64,000 bases of DNA, taken from NCBI GenBank assembly GCA_020636105.1, contig JACJYL010000002.1:62001-126000 (forward strand). Reading direction: 5' to 3'. Below the pieces are notes generated by a model. That model searched no databases and had not been told where the DNA came from. It saw only the letters and a list, made by a program, of their open reading frames with translations. Shown in pieces: positions 1 to 9,200 of this stretch (within the stretch, counting starts at the first letter, position 1; every line of letters starts with the position of its first letter). Source of the stretch: Lewinellaceae bacterium (GTDB taxonomy: Bacteria > Bacteroidota > Bacteroidia > Chitinophagales > Saprospiraceae). The position numbers and the translations under genes were made by a program.

Positions 1-346
1 TGAGGGTTTCTCTTACCATGGCTTCACTGGTCAGGCCTGTTCCCACCTCTTTTATTTCAGCCAAGTCAAGATATTCTTTCAGCCTACTTGCCGGAGTCTG
101 ACCAAATACCCTCACTCTTTCAGCCACATCATCAATATTGGCCTGGGCAGCATGGTACAGATCTTCGAATATATCGTGCAATTCGAAAAAATCTCTTCCT
201 TTTATGTTCCAGTGGAAGTTTTTCATCTTTTGCGAGTGAATGTGATAATTGGCTAACAATTTATTTAGTGATTTAACAATCGCAACCGTTTCCAGTCCGG
301 TAAAACCCAATTTTTTATAGGTCTTTTTCTTTAATTTTGTAGTCAT
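1..346 (-). CDS. dps: Dps-family ferritin-like DNA-protection protein (partial)
   Basis: Only the N-terminal 115 residues are in the window; the gene runs off the left edge. The translation from the ATG at 344-346 contains the Dps signature KNFHWNIKGRDFFELHDIFE, whose His and acidic residues form the intersubunit ferroxidase centre of the family, followed by the second-helix pattern ending DDVAERVRVFG. Dps proteins assemble into 12-mers that oxidise and store iron with peroxide and protect DNA under starvation or oxidative stress. It is divergent from the sigma54 activator at 617, with about 270 bp between the two starts, and that gap holds a palindrome shared with another promoter (see 555-572). 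The family call is from motifs; the C-terminal half is unseen. Confidence 0.9.
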   Translation of the reverse strand, partial: MTTKLKKKTYKKLGFTGLETVAIVKSLNKLLANYHIHSQKMKNFHWNIKGRDFFELHDIFEDLYHAAQANIDDVAERVRVFGQTPASRLKEYLDLAEIKEVGTGLTSEAMVRETL

Positions 347-554
347 TAATTTTTTATTTGTGTGATTTAAAAAAATGATCCGGCAACCGCATTGTCAAAA
401 GCAATACCTTAGTCTTTCCGGATTTACAGGCAAAATCCTGAAATTTCATCCATAACAGATTTGTCTTTTTGTTACAGTAAGTTATATTCAAGGTTCATGC
501 CAAAAAATTTAAAGTATTGATTATCAAGAAATTACAATATTTATTGAAAATATT

Positions 555-572
555 ATTTCTGATATTTAAGAA
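555..572. promoter_or_regulatory. Candidate upstream activator site, copy 1
   Basis: ATTTCTGATATTTAAGAA. The inner 16 bases form an imperfect palindrome (12 of 16 positions symmetrical, arms TTCT/AGAA). The exact reverse complement recurs at 2535-2552. It lies 45 bp before the start of the sigma54 activator gene and about 210 bp before dps. Inference: binding site of the activator encoded at 617, giving autoregulation and perhaps dps control. Confidence 0.5.
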
Positions 573-616
573 TTATTCTTATTTTTAGTAACTTATGAGC
601 TCACCTAATAAAAAAT

Positions 617-2440
617 ATGGCAGTTAAGAAAAATGAAAGCTCTAATAACCCGCAGGTTGAAACGGCACTCAGAAAAACAGCGGACATCATCCAAAACGGC
701 ATTTTATTTCTGGATGAACGGGGATACATCCAATCCATAAACAGGTCCATGCAGAAAATGCTTGGCTATAAACCTGATGCCCGCCTACCCAAAACCATTT
801 TTGAAATAAACCCTTCCCTGACCTTAAGAAACTGGAAAAAATTCTTTGGGGATCTGGTTCAACAGGGACATTCCTCCGTTGAAATAGAGATCATTACCGC
901 GGAGGAAGATATTTTCCAGGCAGCAATGCAGGGTATCTTACTTGACGCGGATGCCCTTAAAACCTGCATGATCGTAATGGAAGGAAAGGCTCTCCCCTCC
1001 CCCGATCAAAACAGCAGGCCAACCCCTCCGATGCCCCGGAATGATACCGAAATGTCCCTGGCACACCATACGATAAATCAGGCACGTGAGATAATATACT
1101 GGATGGATCATAAGGGTAAACTCATCTTTGTTAATAACACCTTCTGTAAAAAACTCAAAATCTCCAAACAAGAAGCACTTCTGTCAGAGCCTGATATGTT
1201 CTTTCCCGATTTTGAATTGGAAAAATTCAAGGAGGAATGGGCCTTATTAAAAAAGGATAAAGAGATCAGCCGCGAATCCCTCATCAAAAAATCAGGGGAA
1301 GCCACCATCCCTGTAGAGGTCAGTATCACCCTCTTTTCCAGCGAAGGCAAAGAATATTATTGTGCCATTTTACGGGACATTAGTGAACGGAAAAAGCTCG
1401 AAGCCCAACGGGAACTGCGAGTGGAAGAAATTGAAAAACTTCGTCAGCAGCTGGCAAGTGACAATGCTATCCTGAAAGAGGAGATAGAACTCAGATATCC
1501 ACATAAAAATATCATTAGCCAGAGTGACAATTACAAAAACGTCATCATGATGGCTCAGCAGGTAGCGCCTACCGATACTACGGTTCTGGTCACGGGAGAA
1601 ACAGGAACGGGCAAGGAACTGATAGCCAATATGATCCACGCACTCAGTAAGCGTTCAGACCGGGTTCTTGTAAAAGTAAATTGTGCCGCCTTACCGGCTA
1701 CCCTGATCGAAAGTGAGTTATTTGGCCATGAGAAAGGGGCTTTTACCGGAGCCACCCAACAGAAAAAAGGTCGATTTGAACTGGCAGATAAAGGAACTTT
1801 ATTCCTGGATGAAGTAGGTGACCTTCCCCTCGAGTTACAGCCTAAACTGCTCCGCATTTTACAGGAAGGAGAATTCACTCGGGTAGGTGGTACCAAAACC
1901 ATCAAGGTTGATGTGCGGGTTATCGCTGCCACCAACCAAAACCTGGAAACACTTGTCCATAACGGGAAATACAGGGAAGATCTTTATTACCGGCTCAACG
2001 TTTTCCCCATTCATAATTTGCCCTTAAGGGAACGCCGCGAAGACATCCCGCTGCTTATCAAACACTTTGTCGACAAGTATAGTAAACACATGGGCAAACG
2101 CATCGAAAAAATTCCGAAGTCAACCGTCATCCAATTATATAAATACGAATTCCCCGGGAATATAAGGGAATTGGAAAACATTGTTGAAAGGGCCATCATC
2201 CTCTCAACAGGAAACAGGCTTCAGCTTGGTGCTTCCTTTTCGCCGGTGAAGAAAAAGTACCGGTCAAAACTTGGTAAAAAGTTCAAATCATTGGATGAAG
2301 CTCAAAAAGTCCACATCCTCAAGGCACTTGAACGGTGCAATTGGAAGGTCAGTGGTGCTGACGGTGCTGCCGTACTGCTCGATATCCACCCCAAAACCCT
2401 CTGGTCAAGAATGAAAAAACTGGACATCAGGAAAAACTGA
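617..2440 (+). CDS. PAS-PAS-sigma54-dependent transcriptional activator
   Basis: 607-aa bacterial enhancer-binding protein. Two PAS sensor domains lie at about residues 18-120 and 150-265, the second ending in the typical YCAILRDISERK PAC segment. A coiled linker follows, then a complete AAA+ domain with Walker A GETGTGKE near residue 326, the sigma54-contacting GAFTGA loop near 373, Walker B LFLDEVGDL near 394, and the R-finger region. A C-terminal Fis-type helix-turn-helix (about 575-602) ends the protein. There is no receiver domain, so input is probably through PAS ligand or redox sensing rather than phosphotransfer. A GAFTGA-containing protein needs sigma54 promoters, and one lies directly downstream at 2626-2643. 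Likely local regulator of the 2680-3934 operon. Function class is certain; the signal is unknown. Confidence 0.95.
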   Translation: MAVKKNESSNNPQVETALRKTADIIQNGILFLDERGYIQSINRSMQKMLGYKPDARLPKTIFEINPSLTLRNWKKFFGDLVQQGHSSVEIEIITAEEDIFQAAMQGILLDADALKTCMIVMEGKALPSPDQNSRPTPPMPRNDTEMSLAHHTINQAREIIYWMDHKGKLIFVNNTFCKKLKISKQEALLSEPDMFFPDFELEKFKEEWALLKKDKEISRESLIKKSGEATIPVEVSITLFSSEGKEYYCAILRDISERKKLEAQRELRVEEIEKLRQQLASDNAILKEEIELRYPHKNIISQSDNYKNVIMMAQQVAPTDTTVLVTGETGTGKELIANMIHALSKRSDRVLVKVNCAALPATLIESELFGHEKGAFTGATQQKKGRFELADKGTLFLDEVGDLPLELQPKLLRILQEGEFTRVGGTKTIKVDVRVIAATNQNLETLVHNGKYREDLYYRLNVFPIHNLPLRERREDIPLLIKHFVDKYSKHMGKRIEKIPKSTVIQLYKYEFPGNIRELENIVERAIILSTGNRLQLGASFSPVKKKYRSKLGKKFKSLDEAQKVHILKALERCNWKVSGADGAAVLLDIHPKTLWSRMKKLDIRKN

Positions 2441-2534
2441 ACATTCAGGTGGTCAGAAACCTGCAAATGACTTAACCCGAGCTCCTGATGCCCCCTCTGC
2501 CTTGTCTAAGTAACTTTCTTAATAGTCGTAATTT

Positions 2535-2552
2535 TTCTTAAATATCAGAAAT
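2535..2552. promoter_or_regulatory. Candidate upstream activator site, copy 2
   Basis: TTCTTAAATATCAGAAAT, the exact reverse complement of the 18 bp at 555-572. It ends 75 bp upstream of the -24 element at 2627, a normal distance for an enhancer-binding protein site. The surrounding DNA is very AT-rich, which could also favour chance matches, but an 18-bp identity beside an activator gene and a -24/-12 promoter is unlikely to be random. Confidence 0.5.
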
Positions 2553-2625
2553 TATTTCATATTTTTATTTTTCGATAAAATCATAATTAATTGATAATCA
2601 ATTAATTAATCCAAATATTTTTAAA

Positions 2626-2643
2626 TTGGCACGGTGTTCGCAT
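2626..2643 (+). promoter_or_regulatory. Sigma54 (-24/-12) promoter
   Basis: TGGCACGGTGTTCGCA at 2627-2642 matches the consensus TGGCACGN4TTGCA with one mismatch (TTGC read as TCGC); the invariant GG and GC are 11 bp apart as required. The expected transcript start is near 2653, leaving a leader of about 27 nt before the ATG at 2680. The activator gene lies immediately upstream. Confidence 0.8.
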
Positions 2644-2679
2644 CTATTATTGTAAATAGATCAACCGAATGCCACACCC

Positions 2680-3003
2680 ATGACTTTACAGAAATACAAA
2701 GACGTTAATCAAGCAATTGCCCTGTTGAGCCAGAGAGGATACAATCTGCAATTCAGCCTAAGATCCTTGGGTTTATACAGTAGGGGTACCAACAGGTATT
2801 ATCAGCAAAAGGATTTGACAATTGACGAATTATACCGTTTCAGAAATCCTAAAGAATCAGCCTTTGATACTATTCTTTTCGCCATTACCTGTGTAGATGG
2901 TTCAAAAGGAATCATTAAATCCCCCGGCGGAGATACCCCCGATCTGAACCTTCTGTCCTTCATGGATAAAGTTAAAATCAAAGAATGGCAAAACATGTCA
3001 TGA
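2680..3003 (+). CDS. Small conserved Bacteroidetes protein of unknown function
   Basis: 107 residues, no signal peptide or membrane segment. The central DELYRFRNPKES and DTILFAITCVDGSKGII stretches resemble a small Bacteroidetes family that databases often label phosphoribosylpyrophosphate synthetase; it is far too short to be that enzyme and shows no PRPP-binding motif, so I treat the label as a misnomer. It is the first gene after the -24/-12 promoter, with coiled-coil stress-type proteins downstream. Function not known. Confidence 0.75.
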   Translation: MTLQKYKDVNQAIALLSQRGYNLQFSLRSLGLYSRGTNRYYQQKDLTIDELYRFRNPKESAFDTILFAITCVDGSKGIIKSPGGDTPDLNLLSFMDKVKIKEWQNMS

Positions 3004-3106
3004 TTGTAACTTCCAAAACATTGAACACAAAATCAAATACTTATTTTAATTAAGGATGATTCTGTTTTTATTATTAATCTATTTTTTAATCAAAAAACTC
3101 AAAAAG

Positions 3107-3592
3107 ATGAAACATATAAAAATTTTAAATTGGTTCAGGGTATTCCTGGTTACTATTTTGGCGACTTTCACCCTAGCATCATGTGACTCGAAAGTATCAG
3201 AACAATCGACCACAGCAGATCAGGAAGTCTCCATGGATGATGTCCAGGAAAATTTAGAAACAACCTACCAAACCTTTGAGGGTTATCTCTATGATCAAAA
3301 AAAAGAAATGGTCGAAAGAGCCAACAAAAGAATGGATAGGATAAACCACGAAATCGAAACGATGGAACAGCATTTCAACGACCATGCATCGGAAATGCAA
3401 GACAGCTTGCAGGAGAATACCATGACGATGCTCAATGAACTCAAAGTAAAAAAGATGGAATTGAGTCAAAACCTGGACAAATTGGAATCCAGCTCATCCG
3501 AAGCCTGGAATAAGATGAAAGGCAGTTTTAACAAAGCTTTAAAAGAGCTCGAATCGTCGCTCGATAAAGCAGGAGAAACCATGAAAGGGTAA
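3107..3592 (+). CDS. Coiled-coil lipoprotein
   Basis: 161 residues from the ATG at 3107. I prefer this start over an in-frame ATG at 3056 because it gives a compact type II signal: positive N terminus, hydrophobic stretch and lipobox LASC, so the mature protein would begin at Cys and be lipid-anchored. The rest is almost wholly charged heptad-type helix (about residues 50-160), rich in Glu, Lys, Met and Gln, with no enzymatic motif. It sits 103 bp after the 107-aa gene and before another coiled-coil protein, probably in the same sigma54-driven unit. Envelope stress or structural role is inference only. Confidence 0.8.
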   Translation: MKHIKILNWFRVFLVTILATFTLASCDSKVSEQSTTADQEVSMDDVQENLETTYQTFEGYLYDQKKEMVERANKRMDRINHEIETMEQHFNDHASEMQDSLQENTMTMLNELKVKKMELSQNLDKLESSSSEAWNKMKGSFNKALKELESSLDKAGETMKG

Positions 3593-3649
3593 TTTTGCCC
3601 TAGTCGCCCCCATTAAACCTATTTTTTAACCTAAAAATTATAACAAATA

Positions 3650-3934
3650 ATGGATAAACAAAGATTTAAAGCAAAAGCAAAAAAACAAATCGACGAAGTA
3701 TTTGACAAGATCAATGAGTTGGAAGCCAAAAGCGACCAGGTCAAAGAAAATCTCAAAGACACCTACCATGAGCAGATTCGCACCTTAAAATCTCAAAAAG
3801 AGGATCTTAAATCCAAATATGAATCCCTTGAAGATACGGCTGAAGAAAAATGGGATGAATTCCAGGAAGCTTTTTCTGAACGTGCGGAGACCTTTAAGCA
3901 AGGTGTTTCAAAATTAACTGCCGCCTTCAAATAA
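3650..3934 (+). CDS. Small coiled-coil protein, sll1863-like stress family
   Basis: 94 residues, no signal sequence, predicted as one long amphipathic helix (QIDEVFDKINELEAKSDQ onward) with alternating Lys and Glu. Composition and size resemble the small coiled-coil stress proteins called sll1863 family; the resemblance is of pattern only. It shares its helical character with the upstream lipoprotein (58 bp gap), as if a soluble and an anchored partner. A strong terminator 82 bp downstream closes the unit. Confidence 0.75.
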   Translation: MDKQRFKAKAKKQIDEVFDKINELEAKSDQVKENLKDTYHEQIRTLKSQKEDLKSKYESLEDTAEEKWDEFQEAFSERAETFKQGVSKLTAAFK

Positions 3935-4015
3935 TAAAAACGGAACAGCCGGATAATCAACACTCTTTCGCACTATAATTCAAAACTTATCCAATATAAT
4001 GTTTTGAATAAGACA

Positions 4016-4043
4016 AACGGGGCTTAGGCCCCGTTCGTTTTTT
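4016..4043 (+). terminator. Rho-independent terminator of the 2680-3934 unit
   Basis: Stem AACGGGGC / GCCCCGTT around a TTAG loop, followed by CGTTTTTT. Perfect 8-bp GC-rich stem with a T tract on the plus strand. Confidence 0.85.
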
Positions 4044-4056
4044 ATCTGAAAAAGAT

Positions 4057-4093
4057 AAGCCCGTGTAAATTTTCATTTACACGGGCTTTTTTT
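4057..4093. terminator. Bidirectional terminator between the operon and tmRNA
   Basis: Perfect 12-bp stem GCCCGTGTAAAT / ATTTACACGGGC with a TTTC loop and seven T on the plus strand. It begins 2 bp beyond the 3' end of the minus-strand tmRNA, so it probably also ends that transcript, although the minus-strand T tract is weaker. Confidence 0.8.
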
Positions 4094-4094
4094 G

Positions 4095-4470
4095 TGGAGA
4101 CGCCGAGAGTCGAACTCGGGTCCAGTGAAAGCACTTGAGAGCCTTCTACATGCTTAGTTCCCAGTTTAATTTTCGAGGTTCCGGAAGGATTGGAAACCCT
4201 CCTGTGCGAAACCCTTATCTTCTAAATCTCGCAGATATGATCGAAGCGGGTCATACTGCCAGTCTGAGGGTTGGTTGATGTGCGGCACCTCTATGTATCA
4301 GACATCAAGTGGGCGGCACAATGGTGCGCTAATTCCTAGAATTAGGCAGCCATGGCAAAACGTGTGTTGCCATATAAAATTGTTGACAATCATTTGTTAA
4401 CGGAGTGAATTATCGTGCTCCGGCATGCTTACTAACCAGCTACATTTCCTGTCGATGCCATTACGTCCCC
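4095..4470 (-). ncRNA. ssrA: tmRNA (SsrA)
   Basis: 376-nt transfer-messenger RNA for trans-translation of stalled ribosomes. The 5' end reads GGGGACGTAATGGCATCGAC and the 3' end carries the tRNA-like T arm GTTCGACTCTCGGCGTCTCCA, so the acceptor stem pairs GGGGAC-type with GTCTCC-type bases; the terminal CCA is not encoded beyond the discriminator. The reading frame before the TAA near 4345 ends Gly-Asn-Thr-Arg-Phe-Ala-Met-Ala-Ala, a hydrophobic -MAA degron in place of the usual -LAA; the resume codon is probably GGC, which I cannot prove. Pseudoknot-like inverted repeats follow (for example CTAATTCTAGGAATTAG). Confidence 0.93.
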
Positions 4471-4486
4471 TTGTTAAAAGTGAAAA

Positions 4487-4514
4487 GACTAAAGACTAAA
4501 GACTAAAGACTAAA
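4487..4514. repeat. Four tandem GACTAAA heptamers
   Basis: Perfect 7-bp unit repeated four times, 17-44 bp upstream of the tmRNA 5' end, hence within its promoter region. Slippage could change promoter spacing. The remaining gap to 4772 shows nothing I can name. Confidence 0.9.
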
Positions 4515-4772
4515 GTGTTGCCGCTTCTACTTTTAGAAACGACCTGCAATAATAACCCTTTTTGTCAGGAAAAAGTTCCTTTGCACGACAAAATAATTTT
4601 TCCCGGGATTTTCCCGGCTAAACTGAAGCCTCTCAGGATGTTTCAACCATAAATTCACCAAGCGACGATTCGGGCATCTTTCCCTGGTTTAAATTGTCCA
4701 TTTAATACCATAAGTTTTCTCCTGTTTCAACTATAAAATACTTATTTTGTGCCCTGACTAATCAATAAAATC

Positions 4773-6002
4773 ATGAAAATAGGATTAATTAAAGAAGGTA
4801 AAATTCCGCCGGATACCCGGGTTGCGCTTACCCCTGAACAATGCGCTGCGATCAAAGCTAAATATGGACTGGAGGTAGTGGTCATTGCTCAAAAGTCGAA
4901 GATCAGGGCTTATGGAGATGAAGAATATACCCGGCATGGTATTGCTCTTGTGGATGATGTATCAGATTGTGACCTGCTGATGGGGATCAAAGAGGTGCCC
5001 CTCGACGAATTGATTCCCGGGAAAACTTACAGTTTTTTCTCCCACACCATTAAAAAACAGGTGCACAACCGCAAATTACTCCAAACCATCCTGGCCAAAA
5101 ACATTACCCTTATCGATTACGAGGTACTGACCGATGACAAAGGTCGGCGACTGATCGCTTTTGGTTATTATGCGGGCATGGTGGGCGCCCATAACGCCCT
5201 CTACACCTATGGAAAAAGAACCGGCGATTTTTCGTTAAAGAGACTCCACAAATGTTTTGATTATGCTGAGGCAAAAGCCCTCTATCCAGGCATTTCATGG
5301 CCCGCCGTTAAAATTGTGCTCACCGGTGGCGGCAGGGTAGCTTCAGGAGCCGTTAGAACGCTCCGTGACATGGGCATCAGGCAGGTTTCTCCACAGGAAT
5401 ACCTCGGGCAGGACTTCGACGAAATTGTTTTCACCCAACTGAATTGCGGTGAATATGCACAAAGGAAAGACGGTAAGGCTTTTGACATGCAGGACTTTTT
5501 CGCTCATCCGGCTGATTATGAAAGCATTTTTGAGCCTTACACTAAGGTGAGCGATATCATGATTAATGGCATCTTTTGGGACAACCGTGCCCCTGCTTTT
5601 TTTACGACACAGGACATGGCGGCGCCCCAATTCAATATTAAAGTGATCGCCGACGTCACCTGTGACATCGCACCTAATTCGTCCATTCCTTCCACCATCC
5701 GGGCCTCTAAAATTGCCGATCCCATTTTTGGGTTTGACCCGAAAACAGGAAAGGAAACCGCTCCGCACCAACCGGGCGTAATTGATATGATGACGATAGA
5801 CAATCTGCCCAGTGAAATCCCCCGGGATGCCTCGAAAGCCTTTGGGGGAATGTTCATCGAACATATTTTGCCGGAGTTGCTCAAGGAAAAAAGCGATTTG
5901 ATTGAAAGAGCTACCATTTCGACCCATGGTAAACTTGGTAAACATTTTCAATATCTTGAAGATTATGTAAAGAACGAAGCTCAGGGGGGGCAAACGGGTT
6001 AA
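4773..6002 (+). CDS. Saccharopine/alanine dehydrogenase-family oxidoreductase
   Basis: 409-aa protein of the alanine dehydrogenase/PNT and lysine-forming saccharopine dehydrogenase fold. The N-terminal KEGKIPPDTRVALTPEQC matches the family start in which Arg and Lys hold the 2-oxo acid; SFFSHTIKKQ supplies the conserved His-Lys region. The nucleotide-binding Rossmann segment IVLTGGGRVASGAVRTL lies near residues 180-196, and the MINGIFWDN and DVTCDIAPNSSIPST stretches are typical of LYS1-type enzymes in Bacteroidetes. Likely NAD(P)-dependent amino acid metabolism; substrate not certain. It stands alone, downstream of the tmRNA region and convergent with the T9SS cargo gene. Confidence 0.8.
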   Translation: MKIGLIKEGKIPPDTRVALTPEQCAAIKAKYGLEVVVIAQKSKIRAYGDEEYTRHGIALVDDVSDCDLLMGIKEVPLDELIPGKTYSFFSHTIKKQVHNRKLLQTILAKNITLIDYEVLTDDKGRRLIAFGYYAGMVGAHNALYTYGKRTGDFSLKRLHKCFDYAEAKALYPGISWPAVKIVLTGGGRVASGAVRTLRDMGIRQVSPQEYLGQDFDEIVFTQLNCGEYAQRKDGKAFDMQDFFAHPADYESIFEPYTKVSDIMINGIFWDNRAPAFFTTQDMAAPQFNIKVIADVTCDIAPNSSIPSTIRASKIADPIFGFDPKTGKETAPHQPGVIDMMTIDNLPSEIPRDASKAFGGMFIEHILPELLKEKSDLIERATISTHGKLGKHFQYLEDYVKNEAQGGQTG

Positions 6003-6129
6003 AGCGTTCAAGTGGTTCAAGTGGAGCACAGCGATATCCCGGCATTATAAGCCCAAAACAGGTTCCCGTACTTTTTAGGTCTGGAGGATTCAAGTTGAAC
6101 ACTTTAAACAAAAAAAGTTTCCAAAATAA

Positions 6130-6163
6130 AACGCCCGGTCAGTATTTCAACTGCCCGGGCGTT
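6130..6163. terminator. Bidirectional terminator between convergent genes
   Basis: Stem AACGCCCGGTCAG / CTGCCCGGGCGTT with one wobble pair, loop TATTTCAA, AT-rich flanks on both sides. It lies between the ends of the dehydrogenase (+) and the cargo gene (-) and can serve both. Confidence 0.8.
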
Positions 6164-6212
6164 ATTATTATCACCTGATCCTAAAGCCATTACAGCTTTT
6201 AAAAGACCGGCT

Positions 6213-9200
6213 TTATTCTTTTACTACGGATTTGCTCCATTGTTTTCCATTCAGGGAAAATCTGACATGATAAACCCCTTTGGCCAATGTGCTCATATCC
6301 AGTTCGAACACCTCTTTTTTATGGAGGTCACTCATTACTTCCTGTCCCAGGACATTGAATAATTGAATGCCATCCACTGCTTCACCTGTTCTGATGAACA
6401 AACGGGAAGTAACCGGGTTCGGGAACAATTCCACCTTTACCGGTTCAGGTTCATTGACTGCATCAATAATTGAAATATCAGCCCAATATCTTGGAAGTAT
6501 CTGGTAGCCGCTGGTATAAGGTGAAGAAGAATCAAACTGGCCGCCTATTCCAACCAAATCGAAAGCATAATCAGGAACAGCACCTCCAAATATTTCAACA
6601 TCATTATCAATACGCATGGCATAGGTATTGATTCCGTCAGTCACGTTTACATTAAAACCTGAGCCGCTGTTGGTCCATTGCCCCGGGTCAACGATGGTTA
6701 ATCCGGTGATCATGACCAATTGTGATTCAGTCGATTCATCCAAAGCCGTTACTAGGGTCGGATCAAAAAGAGCATTTCCTGAAGAAACCATCCAAACAGA
6801 ATCCAGGGCCACCTGAGCCAGACCACTAAACTGGTCGATCGTTCCCTGAACAATGACTTCATCCCCTTCATTGACCGTATAACCAAAGTTTCCGGTATTC
6901 AAAAAGATGCCAATACCCTCATTATTACTGTCGATAATGGTACACTGAATTCCAGCAGGTCGCTGATTCACTCCGTAAACGACCCCCTGGAGCTGACATT
7001 TAACGCCTAATGAGTCCGCCACTCCATCTGCATTCATTGTGGTAACCACCCCAATATCATATACAGGATAAAAAACATCATTATCCTCGATCTGAATGGT
7101 GTAAACATCAAAATTCGGATCGACGGTCGCGTTAGTGGAAGTCAGATTAAGTACGATATTTTCTAAATCCTCCGGCAACAGATCATCGATGATGGCTACC
7201 GGTAAATAAACCGTGTCAGTAGCAAAACCGGACAGGTACATGGTCGTATCACTCCAAAGAAAATCCATTCCTTCAGTAGCAGAAGAACCGGCTACATCAA
7301 GTGAAACGGTGACTTCCCATGCGACCAAATCACCCGCAGGATATTCAACTGCCACTTCAATGGTTCCCGCATCTTCGTTGACGATAAGACCTGTACCGAT
7401 AAATTTCACGGCTCCGTCTGTACTCAACAACTCAATATCTGCTGTATAACGCGGCAATAACTGGTAACCGCTGGTATAAGGGGAAGAAGAATCAAATTGT
7501 CCGCCCAATCCGGTCAGATTAAATGGAGTCGTTGGAGCAAGAGTGCCGTAGAGATCCACATCGTTGTCGATCCTCATAGCGTAAGTATTCACCCCGTCGG
7601 TGACATCTACATTAAATCCAGAGCCGCTATTGGTCCACTGCCCCGGATCTACAATGGTCAGGTTTTCTATTTTTACTAATTGTGATTCGGTGCTTTCTTC
7701 AAGAACTGTGACTATGGTCGGATCAAACAAGGCATTCCCCGCGGACACCATCCAAACCGTATCCGGAGCGATTTGCGCCAATCCGTTGTATTGTTCGAGG
7801 GTTCCCCGGATGATGATCTCATCGCCTTCGTTGACCGTATAGCCATAATTGCCACTGGATTTAAATACCCCTACTCCGTCGTTATTGCCATCAATGATGG
7901 TAAACTGCATGCCGGCAGGTCTTTGGTTAACGCCGTAAACCACCCCTTGTAACTGGCATTTCACCCCTACTGAATCAATCACGCCATCTGCATTAATTGC
8001 CGTCACCAATCCAATATCATAAGGTGGATAATTAGGATCAACATCCATGATCAACTCAATATCAGCTATATAACGAGGTAAAATCTGGTAACCGCTAGTG
8101 TAAGGAGAAGATGAATCAAATTGCCCGCCCAATCCGGTCAGGTTAAAAGCACCAGTTGGTGCAGCAGTGCCATAAAGATCTACATCATTATCAATACGCA
8201 TTAAATAAGTATTCACCCCGTCCGTAACATTTACATTGAAGCCTGAGCCGCTGTTGGTCCACTGTCCGGGATCAACGATTGTCAGGTTTTCTATTTTCAC
8301 CAGTTGTGATTCGGTGCTTTCTTCAAGAACAGTAACTACAGTCGGATCAAACAAGGCATTCCCTGCGGACACCATCCAAACCGTATCCGGGGCGATTTGC
8401 GCTAATCCGTTGTATTGTTCGAGGGTTCCCCGGATGATGATCTCATCGCCTTCGTTGACCGTATAGCCATAATTGCCACTGGATTTAAATACTCCTACTC
8501 CGTCGTTATTACTGTCAATGATGGTAAACTGCATGCCGGCAGGTCTTTGGTTAACCCCGTAAACCACCCCTTGTAACTGGCATTTCACGCCAACTGAATC
8601 AATCACGCCATCCGCATCAAAAGCCGTCACCAGGCCAATGTCATAGGGAGGATAGTTTGGATCATTTTCAGCAATCAACTGAATATCAGCCATATATCTT
8701 GGGAAAATTTGGTACCCACTCGTATATGGTGAGGAAGAATCAAACTGACCTCCTAAACCTGTCAGGTTGAAAGCTCCTGTTGGTGCGGTCGTTCCGTAAA
8801 GATCCACATCGTTATCGATACGCATCAAATAGGTATTCACGCCATCGGTAACATCTACATTAAATCCGGAACCGCTATTGGTCCATTGTCCGGGATCGAC
8901 CAGGGTCAGGTTTTCTATTTTCACCAGCTGCGACTCTGCACTTTCATCCAGAGTTGTTATGACAGTAGGACTAAACAGGGCATTGCCTGCAGACACCATC
9001 CAAACCGTATCCGGGGCGATTTGCGCCAGCCCGTTGAATTGGCCGATGGTTCCCTGAATGATGATCTCATCGCCTTCATTGACCGTATAGCCATAATTGC
9101 CACTGGATTTAAATACCCCGATTCCGTCGTTATTGCCATCAATGATGGTGAATTGCATGCCTGCAGGTCGCTGGTTCACCCCGTAAACCACTCCCTGAAT

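Noticed and set aside
487..502. A second sigma54 promoter facing dps (TGGCATGAACCTTGAA on the minus strand)
   Set aside because: The essential -12 GC reads GA, so it is kept only as a weak possibility, not as a feature.
5343..6029. 228-codon minus-strand frame opposite the dehydrogenase
   Set aside because: Shadow frame; the plus-strand family assignment is secure.
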